Source: Spirogloea muscicola (Eukaryota > Streptophyta > Zygnematophyceae > Spirogloeales > Spirogloeaceae). Taken from it: DNA of 64,000 nucleotides. The stretch lies in NCBI GenBank assembly GCA_009602725.1, contig WELB01000040.1, positions 1-64,000 of the forward strand. Direction: 5' to 3'. The notes below the pieces were generated by a model. The model ran no database searches. It saw nothing but the letters and a program-made list of their open reading frames with translations, and was not told where the DNA came from. Shown here piece by piece: positions 34,877 through 47,434 of the stretch (position 1 is its first letter; every line of letters begins with the position of its first letter). A program made the position numbers and the translations under genes.

Positions 34877-36163
34877 CTACTGAGGATCCAGGTTGGGGAG
34901 ATGGCAGGGAGCGCAGTTCTTCGCGTGCTCCGCCACCGACGTGCCGCAGCTCCCCATCAGCAGAAGGACGCCGCTGGGACGCACCTCCTTGACGCGCAGC
35001 ACCGTCCGCATGACCCCGGCATCCAGCGTGCTCCTCTGCTGGCGCTGGACATACACGTAGTCCCCCACATCGAACTTCAGCTGCTTGGGCTGGTAGCGGC
35101 CCGAGCGCACCTTGGCGTAGCGTAGCTTGTCTCGATGCTGCGCGATTGCCAGGTTCTCCATCGCCATCGGCATGACGTGCTGGAAGAGCCTCCCGCGCTC
35201 CTCGCAGACGCTATCCATTGCCGAGGGTCCTCCAGGTCCACCACCGGCTCGACCCGCGCCCGGATCGCCACTGGCAGCAGCAGGTGCCTCCCGTACAGCA
35301 AGTAGTACGGCGAGTACCTGGCCAGCGCGGCCTGCCGGCTGAACCTGTACCCCATCAACATTCAAGGGAGGAAAAGATCCCTGTCCCTGCTGTCCCTCGT
35401 CAAGCAGAACTTCCGAGCCCCTTCTTCACCGTCTGCACAACGCGCTCCGCCAGGCCGTCTGCCTGCGGGTGGTCCCTCGACGTGGTGCGGTGGTCGATCA
35501 GGGCGTGCTGCAGCAGGTCGTCGAACGCTCCCCGGAACTCGCTGCCCCGGTCCATCAACACCTCCGCGCAGGCCCCGAAGCGGCTCAGGACCCGGTCCAG
35601 GAAGCATGCCGCCACCAGCGCGCTGGACTTCTCCGGCAGCGCCACTGCCTCCACCCACTTCGACAGGTGCTCCACCATGACCAGGATGTACACCTGGCCC
35701 CTCCGCGTTGTCGGCAGCTCGCCTGCCAGGTCCAGGCTCCACCTGTAGAACAGACCGTTGATGGGCAGCGGGTGCAACTGCATGCTGCGTGCGGTCAGGT
35801 TGGCCCGCACGCGGTCGCACTCCTTGCAGCGCGCCACCACCGCTGCCACGTCCCCAGCTATCCCCTTCCACCAATTGCCGCACGCCACCAGGCTGTGCGT
35901 CCGCTTCACTCCAAAGTGGCCCAGCAGCTCGTGCTGCTGCAGGACCAGTGCCGCACGCGCCTCGGGCGGCGGCACCTCCTTCTCCTCGCCGTCCTCCTTC
36001 CTCTGCAGCAGGTGGCCCTCGTGCCACCTGTAGCGCTTGGCGCGCTGCTGCACGCGGTCCCGACTGGCAGCGGTCCGGCCAGGCGGATGCCCGCCTTGCT
36101 GCAGGTAGGCCAGCGGTTGCGATGCGGACTTGCGACAGCGGCGCTGGCTAGAGCAGGCTGCAG
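34877..36163 (-). mobile_element. Integrase region of the nested gypsy element
   Basis: Minus-strand frames show the integrase zinc-binding region (HELLGHFGVKRTH..., CKEC), the core with all three acidic residues (WSLDLAGELP, LMDRGSEFRG, GLAERVVQ) and a C-terminal domain (KFDVGDYVYVQRQQRSTLD). The IN core word YILVMVEHLSKWVEAVALP is typical of Ty3/gypsy. It is part of a fossil element. Confidence 0.9.
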
Positions 36164-36568
36164 ACGCACGGAGGTCGACTCGCGCACATGGGCTCCCAGC
36201 AGGCTGGGAGTGCGCTCCCTCGCTGCCGTTCAGCGGGAAAGTCGAGCGGGTCGGGCTGTGCCGGCCCACCTGCGCAGCCTCCGCCACAGCATGCGTCGCG
36301 GGGTCGGTTCTGGACGTGCGACCTGCGGGAGGGAGGGCCAGGCCGCCGCTGCGCAACACTGCGCAGTGGCTGGCTGCCGCTCTCATGCGGACGCCGACGC
36401 TGACATTGGCTGACGTTGGCGTGACGGAGGCGGCGCTAGTAAAGGCGCTGCGGCAGCACCTGCCCGCCCTTCCTGACGGCTTGGCGGGTGCAGAGGACGT
36501 GGAGGTCCCTGCACTCGAAGGCGCCTGGGGAGCGAATGCCCCACCCGCGTACAACTGCAGCGGGGTCC

Positions 36569-38395
36569 TTAAGCAATTAAGGACCCCTGCCAGGTCGCCT
36601 CTATCCCTGCCACTGCCGGTGCCTGTTGCTGCCGAGTCTGAGGGAAGTCAGCTGGCTGTGGACGGGGAACCCAGCGCGGGCGGTGCACTGGCAACCCGCG
36701 CAGGGGAGGTGTCGAGCGCGACTGAGGAGGACGCACTGGAGGACAACCCAGCCGTGAAGGACGCCTGGGGAGCGGATGCCCCACCCGCGGCAGCAGCATC
36801 CCAGGCCCCGTGCGCGCTGGCCAGAGGTTGGCCAGCCGCCGCCTCCTTCCCGCTGGCGACCGCCAGTGGTGGTACTGCTCCGCTCCCAGTCGACGTAGAA
36901 CGCCCGCTCCCGCCGGGTTCTGCCACGCCGCTGCTCGGTACGCCATGCCGCCCGCCTGTGTCGCGTGGCACTCGACCGGTCGGCATCCGCAGCGCATCTC
37001 CAAGACACGTATCCCCAGCATCCCGCACGTCCTCAGGCTCCTCAGGCAGCAACAAGAATGCAGCAGTGGGAAGGTCTCGGCACGACCGGGAAGGGCCTCG
37101 CGAGGAGGCCCCTTTTCTCTTCCCGACGCCGAGCTCTCCCCCGCCGCTGCATGAGCCTGCAGGTGCGCGGGGCGCAGCTGCGGATGCAGGGTCCAGCACG
37201 CGTCAGCCCCGTGCCCGCTCTTGCCGCAGTGCCCACACTGCATGCCAGCGGCCTTCGGGCACTCCCGCTTCAGGTGGCCAAGCTGGTTGCAGACGTAGCA
37301 GCGCGGGGGAGGGGGGCCGCCGCCACCGGTGCCCGCGGCAGCCGCTGCCGCCATGGCCTTCTTGCCCCCGCCCGCCGCTGCCTCCATTGCCGCCTTGGCG
37401 CCGCCGCGGTGGAACCCCTTGAAGCCCCTCGCCTCAGCCGCCTTGGCTGGTGCCGGTGGCTCCACCGCCTTGCCCGCGAAGTGGCGCTCCACCTCGTCCG
37501 CCAGCTCAGCGACCTGGTCGATGGTGAAGTCGCGGCGGTACGCTGCGAACACCTGCTGCTCGAGCCACAGACCCTTCTTCCCGCCACTCAGCTCATCCAG
37601 GAAGCGCTGGGCAGCGTCGACCTCCGTCAGCCGCCCGGTGTCGCTGCGCAGCTGCTTCATCCGCTCAGCCATCACCATGACATCCTCACCCGGCAGCCTA
37701 CGGAAATTGGTCAACTCCGCGACCTTGGCCGCGGTGTCAGTCTTGAACTGACGCCCGAGCAACCGCAGGAAGTGGGTCACCGGGTCAGCCAGGCGGCGCT
37801 CCTCCTGCTTCCCCGCTGCGACCTCCACGGCAGACCTCGCGTCCGCCGCTGCAGAGCTCTCAGGCTCGCCGCCCTCTACAGCCACCACCGCGGCCGCCGG
37901 TACCACCTCCCGCAGGGCTAACACCTCGTCCCTCACTCTCCCATAAAACTGCAACGCCGGGCCTGCCAGGTAGTCTGGCAGCACCTTAAACCCTACGCGA
38001 CGGGTGAAGCGAGGATTGAGCTCCATCCGCGCCAGGGCCGCCTCCACGCGCATTTCCAACTCCACCAGGGAGATCCCATCGGACCGCCCCGTGTACCGCC
38101 GCCCGACCTTGGGGGCCGCCTCCTCGGCCTCCATTGCCACGTGGCTGGCCGTGCTGGAGCCCGAGGAGTGGCTGCCCTCACCGTCACTCAGGTCGGGGTC
38201 GTCCGCCTCGGCGTCGCGCTGCCGGGCGGATGGCGCGTAGTCCGTGCTGCGGCGAGTGGGCATCAGGCGGCGCCACCTCCGGCCGGCGCCTGCTGCTGCT
38301 GCGTTGCCCTCCCGCGGTCGCACAGGCTCGCTGCGCCCGTCTCTCCGCAAGTAATGGGCTCGCTCTCTCACTCGCTCATCCACAGTGCGTGTCAC
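36569..38395 (-). CDS. Gag-like protein of the nested gypsy element
   Basis: One open frame of 608 codons. The N-terminal part is charged and Ala/Ser-rich. The middle has a retrotransposon Gag capsid-like region (about 150-340: YLAGPALQFYGRVRDEV, HFLRLLGRQFKTDT, FRRLPGEDVMVMAERM, RFLDELSGGKKGLWLEQQ). Two zinc knuckles follow (CYVCNQLGHLKREC, CGHCGKSGHGADAC). The last 190 residues are not recognisable. The length of this frame contrasts with the decayed chromovirus Gags around it. Confidence 0.88.
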   Translation of the reverse strand: MTRTVDERVRERAHYLRRDGRSEPVRPREGNAAAAGAGRRWRRLMPTRRSTDYAPSARQRDAEADDPDLSDGEGSHSSGSSTASHVAMEAEEAAPKVGRRYTGRSDGISLVELEMRVEAALARMELNPRFTRRVGFKVLPDYLAGPALQFYGRVRDEVLALREVVPAAAVVAVEGGEPESSAAADARSAVEVAAGKQEERRLADPVTHFLRLLGRQFKTDTAAKVAELTNFRRLPGEDVMVMAERMKQLRSDTGRLTEVDAAQRFLDELSGGKKGLWLEQQVFAAYRRDFTIDQVAELADEVERHFAGKAVEPPAPAKAAEARGFKGFHRGGAKAAMEAAAGGGKKAMAAAAAAGTGGGGPPPPRCYVCNQLGHLKRECPKAAGMQCGHCGKSGHGADACWTLHPQLRPAHLQAHAAAGESSASGREKGPPREALPGRAETFPLLHSCCCLRSLRTCGMLGIRVLEMRCGCRPVECHATQAGGMAYRAAAWQNPAGAGVLRRLGAEQYHHWRSPAGRRRRLANLWPARTGPGMLLPRVGHPLPRRPSRLGCPPVRPPQSRSTPPLRGLPVHRPRWVPRPQPADFPQTRQQQAPAVAGIEATWQGSLIA

Positions 38396-39039
38396 CCCCG
38401 CCGGGGGATCTCCCCCGCTTCGGCCTCACTGGCGCGCCCGCTCTACACCCCCAGAACCCGCGCCAGCATCCCCGCATTCCGCGGCGCCGCCATCGCTAAG
38501 GCGCCCCGGTTCTCCAAGAGGACTTGCGGAGAGATGGGTCTCTCTCCGCCAGCCACGTGACTTACCCCCGCGGGGGGGTCAAGGCAGTCGGTACAGGACT
38601 TGGCCATTTCGACGCCCCCGGGGCTCTCCCTCTCCCCGCACGGGTGGCGCCGCTTCCCGGGGTCTACTCCCCCGAGGGTCCCGTTCACACCTCTCCTGCC
38701 TATGCCACGTGTACCGGTACGATGACCTGGCACCTTCCGCCCAACCACCCTCTGCACGACACTACGACGACGCCGACGCGCCCGGGCATGACACCCGTGC
38801 CACTCCCTCTTCAGGGGTGTGAGCGGGTCGCCGGATGGCCAGCCTTGCAGCGGGCCAAAGGTCCTCCCTTGAACGGGTGGATCCTAGCGAGGGGTATTTC
38901 TGGACGGGCGGGGCCCGCACCTGGGCGGGCCAATTGCCCGGCCACCCAGCCCGCCACCTGGCGGGCCATTTGTCCGAAATGGCCGGTCATGTAATGCCAA
39001 TAGATACGTAGGGCTTGACCAAACGGCTAGATCATTACA

Positions 39040-39463
39040 CCTACAGCGGAACATAACAAGGACGACTCACCCTAACTGCGTGTGTAGGGGCGTCATTCCT
39101 TACACTCAGGCTCGCCCGCGATGAGCTTGCCTGACGAGGGAACCACGAGCTGTCTCCAGCAGGCGCCATGGCGCCGAGTATGGCCGCGGCAGAGCATGCC
39201 ATCAAGCATGGCCGAGGCCGGGCATGGCCGAGCATGGCCGCGGCCGTACATGCCGCGGGGGGCGTCCGGCTCCACGCATGCCGCCGAGCATGACTGGGCC
39301 GAACATGACGGGAGCATGCGAGCCCACCCGGACGAGCCGGGACGGAAAGACAACAGCCCGAGTGCCAGGGCGGTTCCAACCGTCCGGCACAAACTGTCAA
39401 AAGAACACCATGTAAGCGTTGACAACTTTGTTTGGCGCCCACGTAGCTGGGAACGTTACAGAC
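39040..39463 (+). repeat. Two LTR end fragments
   Basis: 39040-39102 matches the terminal part of chromovirus LTRs (ACAAGGACGACTCACCC ... TTCCTTACA). 39103-39463 carries the CATGGCCGAG-rich block shared with 20370-21574 and ends GGGAACGTTACA. No coding sequence is supported. Confidence 0.6.
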
Positions 39464-39620
39464 GTTGTGCGTGGGGCTGCTAAGCGGGGTCGGCAGGTGC
39501 TGTGTCAACTTGCGCCCTTGAAACAGTCACGATCATCGGCATCTCCTTGCCAAATAATTCTTTGGGATGGACGACCTGCTGCATGTTGTCTACTTTGAGG
39601 TGGGGATAGAAGCCTGCTGC

Positions 39621-39836
<216 letters not shown>

Positions 39837-41416
39837 GAGGACATTGTGTGCTAAATCTAGTCGTGTGGCAGCATCGATCTTGTGCATCGGTCTTGGCCCT
39901 GTCGGCCGCTGTCTGCCTGCCTGCTATTTGGAGGCATGGCTTAACGCGCTGCCTTGCTTGCTCGCTCGCTGCTGCAGCGGTCTTGCGATGTCTTGTATTG
40001 CGATACGGAGTGTATGATACTGCTGACAGCCGGAGCCTGACTGATCACTCAGTGTTCCTCAGACGACATGGAGTCGCAGTATCTCTCTTGTAGCATTTAT
40101 AGCACAGCAGTTACTTTTGTTGCTTCCGGGTCTTCTTGCACTCTAGCTGAGCAGTTGGATTGTGACTCCCATGGCAGGGCAAACAGGATGGATCACTTAC
40201 TGACGCTGACGGCTGTGGCATTGAGAGCTTTGAAGGTTGTCGGCACCGTTGGCACTCTCTCACGGAGGAAACATTACAGCACACCTCCACTGCGCCTAGC
40301 CCTCCTCGGGAGGTAGAGCGGCCGGCTGCTGAGGCAGCGGCTGCTGCGGAGCCAGCAGTGGCTGCTGCGGGGCAAGTCCCTGAGGGGCACGCCAAGCTCA
40401 GGGCCGCGAACCACGAGGGCCTGTCGGCTGGGGAGATGCAACTTGTTGCACTCCTCATGGAGCACTTGAAGGCAGCCAAGGCTGAACTGGACCCGTCCTC
40501 CCACGCCCTACTGGGGGCGTTGCGTGAGGACGTGCAAAGCTTGCTCGGCCAGCTTTGCACCGGCGAGAGGCATTTGCAAGGGGTTGGAGCTGACGTGCAT
40601 CTTATGCGCCGGAGCTGGGGGAATCCTGCGCTGGACTTGCCAGGGCCGCCCGATGTCGGCAATACTTTGGTAAACCGGGTTGACTCCAAGCGTAGCTCAG
40701 CGATATAATTGATCGAGTGATTTGTGCTGGATGTCACGGACGTATCAGCAAGACGAGCTTGCCGCCACTTATGTCGTCGGAGATCCCCGTGGTATGATTG
40801 TATCAAGAAGACTTCCACGCCAGAGGTGTGCACACCTGGAAATTCTTCTAGGGCTCGCTCACCAACATGTAAGGTGAGATTCATGGGGAGCTGGAAATCC
40901 GCGGTGGGTTGGATGCTATTCGTATTGCAGAGACTTAGAGGACCATGTGCGGCGATTTAGGCTGCTGGTTTCAAGGCTGCGCAACGAGCCTATCGGGCTG
41001 TCGATCAGTGCCAGCGCTTTGAGGCTTGGCTTCCCGAGCCGATGCGGAGGTGAGTCACTGTGGACGCCGTGAGCTCGCAGCCCTCGCAACTTGCCCAAGC
41101 TGGTGGAGCACGCCAGGAAGGTGCTAAACACATCTTCGAGTGTACTGGGCAATTGCTCCCTGCTCGAGGCGGGAGTATCTGCTGTGGCAGAGAGGGACCA
41201 AAGGAGTTTCGGCCTAAGGAGGGGCTGAACATTTGGCCCATGAGTGGCTTGGAGGACCGAGCTATGGAGGGATATCATTGCTTTTGCTGCGGCGATAAGA
41301 ACCACCTCATCCAAGACCCGGTTTGGTGAAGTGGCTCGAGTATGGGCCTGAGCACATCAAGTGGAGCCCTACGGCCAATGTGGCAAATCATCTGCCTGCT
41401 CTCTCGGAACACCTAG

Positions 41417-41555
41417 TGTAAGAAACGAGGATCGTCAAGCCCTAAGGACGAGGCGTTGGTGCCGCGATGCAAAAGTCGGAGCCAAATATTCAATGGGTCA
41501 AAACAAGGTGACAAGCCAACGGTTGAAGTGCAAACAATCCGAAAAATACAAGCGT

Positions 41556-41590
<35 letters not shown>

Positions 41591-44500
41591 AAGCAGTAGC
41601 TGCTTCTCCCCCTTAAGTATCCATCGAGGGTCCGCGGAGCCCTGCCTCCGGCCTCATGGAATTATTGAGCGTCCGGCCACTCGCTACATGCCCTCACAGA
41701 ATATGCACTCGCGCCGCCGCCTCCGCCGATGGAGTCGCCGCCGATTGCGGGGACCCGTGCCTAACACTAATACTAGTAGAGTTCTGTCGCTAGTAGGTGT
41801 CTAAATTTAGAAATGTGGCTTTGTCGCCGTCCCGCGCTCGAATTCTAGATTGCTCCCTCATCAGCGTTGCGCGGGTTGTTCGGATTTGCGCTTTGTCCAA
41901 TGTCGCACGTCGTCCTTCGCCCGACTGGTAAGGTGGTTGGCCTCCTCAATTCCCTCCAGCTATTATTCCCATGATATTGATGTTCCACCGGTGTGACTTC
42001 GTTACACAGCTCTCTCCTTCAAGGCGTTGCGTGCTCGCACGCCCATTTTTCCCTTGACCTTAGTACGGTAAGCGTTTACTATGTCCGCTGCGTTCTCGAT
42101 ACTCTCGGCTGGTTCCCAGGAGTCATTGCTTTCATCAAAACTTGTCCACCGAACAAGCCATTCCCATGTCCCATTTGTCGAATTTCTGCCATCCAGAATC
42201 TTGTCAACCTCGTGTTCCTCGCTGCCATTAGGCCCAATCATGGGGGGTCTCGTAGCTTGCCTTCCAGAAAAGGTCAAAGGGTCACTCACGCAATTGGCTA
42301 CATGGAAATTCTAATGTGTATTTGCCAATCTCTAGGTAAGTCCAATTCATGAGTTGTTGGAAAGACAACTTTGACGACTTTGAATGACCCAGTGTAACGA
42401 GGTATAGCTTAGACGTTAGAATCAAGCGCCTTGTATCGGATATGTCTGGTGGCAATAAGACCAAGTCTCCCAAGTTGGAGGAAACATCCCGCCTTTTTCT
42501 GTTTGCGTGCCGACTTTGGCTAGCTTGTGCATGGCGGGTGTGGTGTTTTGCCTTCTCCAAATTGTCTTTCGACGTTTGTAGAAACGCTTGACCAACAGGA
42601 TTGAGAGGATTGCCTGTCAGTATTGACAGAGCTCAGAGGGTCCTTCGGATGCTTTCCATAATTAAGGAAGCATGGTGTGAAGCCCGTCGATTCGCTGATC
42701 GAGTTGTTGTTGTAAGCGAACTCTACTGCTGGGAGGAGAATGTCCCAGCCCTTTGCTGCCGACCTTAGCAATTCTTCAAAGTGTTCTGTTGGCCCTTTCA
42801 GTCTGGCCATCCGTCTGAGGATGAAACGCCGTTGACTTAGCCAACTTGGTTCCCAAAGCTTCGAATATTCCTTTCCCGAATCGGCTGGTCAAGCGTGGGT
42901 CTCATCCGACACAATGACCTTTGGAAGACCAAAGTTCCTGAACACCAGGTTGAAAAACACTTTGGCTAGGTCAATTGCATAAATGGCAGTCTTTCCGCTT
43001 CGACTTTCACCACCTTACTCAACTTATCAACCACGACAAATATCGCATCATTCCCTGCACTTGTCTTTGGCAAGCCCGTGACCAAAACCATGGTCACGAA
43101 CTCCAAGGTATACTCCGGTATTGGGAGAGGCTGGAAAAGGCCTTGGGCCGCTTGGTTAACATGTTTGTTAGCTTGGCATGCCTCACATGTTGAGACATAT
43201 TCTTTGACCGTTTTGTCCATATTGGGCCAATAAATTGGCACCTTCTCGATTGTCTTAGCTTCGCCCATGTGTCCCGAGATTGCCGTATCATGACATTCTC
43301 TCATGACCTGAGTTTTAAGCCATTTTTGATCGGGTATACAGAGTCTTCGCCTCCCTTTGTCAACCAGATACCACCGGGGGCTTTCGTGGACATATTTGTC
43401 GGATCCCTCTCCATCAAAGGGAGTGCCTACTGGATAATGGCTTGCCACTTCTAGGAGGAAAGCCGGGTCTGGCCCAATTGTATTCATTACGTTGAGTTCC
43501 CTCTGACTCCTTCGGGAGAGGGCATCAGCCACAATGTTGTCCTTGCCTTAAGGTAATTGATCTCAAAGTAGTACTCCTGCAGGATTTCAACCCATCTGGC
43601 TTGCCTTCTGTTTGATTGTGGTTGCGCTTGTAAGTATTAAAACGAGTGATGGTCGGACTTTATCTCTATCCTCTGACCTTGTAGGTAACACCTTTTCAAA
43701 AGTTAATTAAAAGGCGTGTACTATGGCCAGTGCTTCCTTCTCATGGGTTGGGTAATTGAAATTCAGCAGGCTTCAGCTTTCTGTTTTCAAAAGCAATCGG
43801 TTGTGGATTAACCCCTTGGTTTTGTGACTGTACCGCCCAAATACTATAATCTGAGGCGTCTGTGGTGACTTCGAAAGGTAAGTCCAGGTCCGGATGTTCC
43901 AGAACGGGAGATGAGTAACTAGTATTTATTTCACAAAGGCTTTCTCCTGAGCAATGGTCCACTAAAAAGCAACCCCCTTCTGCAAAAGGTCCGTCATGGG
44001 CTTGCATATGCTAGCCGTGTTCGTCACGAACTTTCGGTAGTAGTTGGCCAGACCGAGAAACGATCGCAGCTCCTTGACGGTGGTGGGTTGGCGCCACTGT
44101 TCCACGACCTCAACCCCAGAAGTTTCAACCTCTATTCCGCTTTCTGACAGGACGTGGCCTAGAAACTCCACCTTTCTTTTCAGGATGTCGCTTTTAAACA
44201 GTCAAGCCTATAGCTGATGCGCTATGAGAATTTCCAGCGTGTTCCTTAGGTATTTCCGATGTTCTTCCAACGTTTTGGAAAAGATGAGGATGTCAGCAAG
44301 GGATACCACCACACATTATCCAAGCAAGGATAGGTTGGATAGCTAGGTCGTTCATAAGGCCTTGGAAGGTAGCCGGGGCATTTGCGAGGCCGATTGGAAG
44401 CACGATAAATTCATAGTGCCCATACCGCGTTCGAAATGCGGTCTTGGGTATGTCCTTGTCTGCAATGCAAATTTTATTTGATTGTAGCCGCTCCGGAGGT

Positions 44501-47434
44501 CAATTTTGCCGAAGTGCCGGGCCCCACGAAATCGGTCCAGCAATTCGTCTATACAGGGCGATGGGTATTTGCTTTTAATTGTCTGTTTGTTCAATGCGCG
44601 ATAGTCCACACACATGCGCAGCGATCCGTCCTTCTTCTTTATAAATAAGACAGGAGCTCCATGTGGGGACTTAGACGGTTGAATAAAAGCTTTGTCCAAG
44701 AGGTCCTCGAGTTGCCGCTTCAACTCCTTGAGCTCCTCAAATTACACTTTATAGATGCCTCGGTATGTTGGGTGGCTTCCATCTTCCAGATCAATCGTGA
44801 TCCACCGCCCTCTGGGGTGGAAGACCTCTCAAGAGGTCGTCTGGAAAGACGTCCTTATTGTCCAAGATTATATCTTTGACCTTCGGCGCTATATGGCCAA
44901 ATTTCTCCTCAAGAGGAGCGACATTCTTCGTGCTCGTCCTTACCAGTGCCAGAAGGAGTAGATCTCCCTTCACGCAAGCCTTCCTGAGCTGAATGGCGGT
45001 CAAAGCGTTGTCCCTGTGAGCTGTGGAGTCATCTGTTGGTAAGATCATCGACTGGCCATCCTTAGCCACCAAGGTGATTTGGTCCTTTGACCAATCTATA
45101 TTGGGGTTGTGTTCGGCTAGCCACGGCTTTTCCAGAAGAACGACGTCACAGGCCGCCAACTTTGTCACGTCCAGCGAGAGGTTCTCCTTGTGGCGGCCTA
45201 TTGTGAGCTTCACTGGCCGCATTGCAAGGGAGTTGTCGTGGCGGGATCCATCTGCAAGAACTACTCCGTGATTCCCTTCTTTGACCTCCGTACGTAGCCC
45301 TTTGTCTTTCACAAAGGCTTGCGATACGAAGTTGCCAGATCATCCACTGACCACCAAAGCCACTATAGGCTCTCCCATCAAGACTCCTTTAAGCCGTATG
45401 GGGTTTCCCTTCCACAATCAGCCCTTTGCGCGAAACTTAACTCCACGGCCGAAGTCGTCTGCTGGTCATCATCAGCTGTCTTCGGAGACGAGCTTCTCAG
45501 TGCAGCCACGATGGCTCTTCCTTGTATCGTCGAGGTATCTTTAACGTCCTATGACTCCACGCAGGGGGCCATTCTGTTGAAGGATAGTCTTGGTCCTCCA
45601 ACACCGACGTCAAGAGGGGCCCCGCCGCCTACTGACGTGGTCCGTTTTCCGATTCCGGTCTCTGGCCACTTGGGGCATTCTCTTGCTAGGTGCCCGACTT
45701 CCTTGCGATTGATTGCACCGTATTTCATTGCGGAGTTTGACAAACTCGTCACCACTGAGCCTGGGACCCATCCAATAGTTGGGCTTATCCCTTTTGTAGA
45801 CGACGCCTGCCTAGCCATTCCCCGTAACTCCTTGTAGCTTTTCTCGATCCAAGGCGGCCTAGGTCTACTTCCTTCAGCCTCTTCCGCGCGGACTTGGGAG
45901 TAAAGAGAATCCACCTGAATGGCCACCCGCACCATCTCATCGAATGTCTCCGGTGCCCTGATGTCCACCTCCTTCTCGATGCTAAATCTGAGGCCCCGCA
46001 CAAAGCGGTCCTTTCTGTCGACTTCGCTGACATCGGGAATCTCTAGAAGCAAAGTCTGGAATTTCTGGACATATTTCTGTACTGTTCCAATTCGCCGAGG
46101 CACAGCCAGCTTGTCTCTGGAGATGCGGATGGGGTCAATGGGCATAAATTGCATAAATTGCTTCGTCTGAAATTCATCACTTGAGATGTAACCGTCTACT
46201 TCCGACTCCACAACGGATATCCACCAGATGACAGCATTCCCACCTGAAAAGTGGAGGCAAAAACTGGTTTTTCCTCCATCATTACCTTAGATAGTGTAAG
46301 ATACTGGCCCGTCTGGAAAAGCCATGGCCTGACATCACCGTCTCCATTGAAAAATCGGGTTCGCCACTTTCAGTGCAACGAGCCCTCTGATTGGCTCGCA
46401 CTTCGTTGCCAAATTGGGATGCATAGAAGCTTTGCCAACTCTTTCTTCTGCTTTATCCAACTCCTGCCAAAGATCGTTCCGTTCAGCTTTGAGCCGCTGG
46501 ACCTCCGCCGACAGGACTTCCATGGCAGAGATGACCGCCTGCGTGCCATGTCCACACCGTCTCCCGGGTCCGGTTCGCTCTCACCCCCGTCCGGGTCGGT
46601 TTCCGCCTCCAAGAGCGCACCTCTGCCATCACCGTCACCCAACAGCTGCGGCCCGCTAGGACCAGTGGACTCACCCACGATTGCTGCGAGCGGGACATCC
46701 AGCCGCTCGCTCGCAGGGGTGGTGGCCACGGTATTCGGCCGCTCGCTCGCAGAGGTGGTGGCCGCTGCGGCCGATCCCTTTCGCTTCTTGGCACCGTTCT
46801 TGCCTGCCATTGACGCGTCACACCCTGTGATTGCGCCGAAAAGGCTTGTTTCCTCAGATACCACCGTAGGAAATGAGGATCGTCGAGCCCTAAGGACGAG
46901 GTGTCGGTGCCGCATAGCAAAAGTCGGAGCCAAATATTCAATGAGTCAAAACAAGGTAAGAAGCCAACGGTTGAAGTGCATACAATCCGGAATACAAGCG
47001 CCTGGGGGGTGGTAAGCAAGAGCTGCTTCTCCCGCTTAAGTACCCATCGATGTTCCGCGGAGCACTGCCTCCGGCCTCATGGAATTATTGAGCGTCCGGC
47101 CAATTGCCACCAGCCCTCACAGAATATGCACCCGTGGCCGCCGCCCTCCGCCGCTGAAGTCGCCGCCGATTGCGGGGACCCGTGCCTAATCATACTAATA
47201 CTAGTAGAGTTCTGACGCTAGTAGGTGTCTATATTTGAAATTGTGGCTTTGTCTCCGTTGCGCTCTGGAAATCTAGATTGCTCCCTCATCAGCGTTGCGC
47301 GTGTTATTCAGATTTGAGCTTTGTCCAATGTCGCGCGTCGTCCTTCGCCCGACTGGTGAGGTAGTTGGCCTCCTCAGTACCCTCCAGCTATCATTTCCAT
47401 GATAGTGATGTTCCACCGGTGTGACTTTGTTACA
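41417..47434 (-). mobile_element. Chromovirus D (Ty3/gypsy), complete in outline, nested in A4
   Basis: LTRs are 41417-42006 (3') and about 46865-47434 (5'), each TG...CA, with 5-base target duplication CCTAG (41412-41416, 47435-47439). The primer site TGGTATCTGAGG (46852-46863, minus) fits initiator-Met tRNA. Minus-strand order from 5': Gag N-terminus (46370-46933), Gag capsid with a CCHC-like end (45549-46211), protease (44791-45312), RT (44352-44723), RT/RNase H link (43962-44171), RNase H, integrase (42966-43532 and 42520-42810), chromodomain (WLVRWTSFDESNDSWEPAES, 42002-42289). All parts are present, but broken with roughly ten interruptions. The LTRs are alike at about nine bases in ten where I compared them by eye, so it is not recent. 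Confidence 0.93.

Larger units (their letters stand above)
34473..38793 (-). mobile_element. GC-rich Ty3/gypsy element with C-terminal PHD finger, nested in the A3 LTR
   Basis: Outer ends are TGTCGTGCC (34473) and GCATGACA (38793), with CCCG on both sides (34469-34472, 38794-38797). Together with the continuous A3 LTR on either side, this marks an insertion. Minus-strand parts: Gag (36569-38395, two CCHC knuckles), integrase (about 34877-36163) and a PHD finger (34704-34844). A run of 11 G on the minus strand near 34636-34646 may be the polypurine tract. I see no reverse transcriptase or RNase H, and the terminal repeats are not obviously alike. It is clearly not the chromovirus family around it: very GC-rich and with no chromodomain. 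It looks broken. Confidence 0.85.
28796..39039 (-). mobile_element. Chromovirus A3, interrupted by a nested gypsy element
   Basis: The 3' LTR piece is 28796-29174. Minus-strand parts in order toward the 5' end: integrase C-terminal region (29300-29500), integrase (29750-30130), RNase H (30327-30566), RT (30533-31400), protease region (31350-32280), Gag zinc knuckle CFSCGDKSHHIRDC (about 32750-32800) and Gag (33005-33668) with a GHAQE repeat. On the minus strand the 5' LTR is followed by TTGGTAGCAGAGTCGG (about 34154-34169), resembling an initiator-Met tRNA primer site. The 5' LTR is 34170-34472 plus 38798-39039, split by the 34473-38793 insertion. The two parts total 545 bases, the same as the A1 LTR. 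Old; many interruptions. Confidence 0.9.

Noticed and set aside
36130-37422. Open frame of about 430 codons on the plus strand
   Set aside because: It lies antisense to the Gag and integrase region of the GC-rich nested element; its composition reflects the high GC content and no domain is visible.
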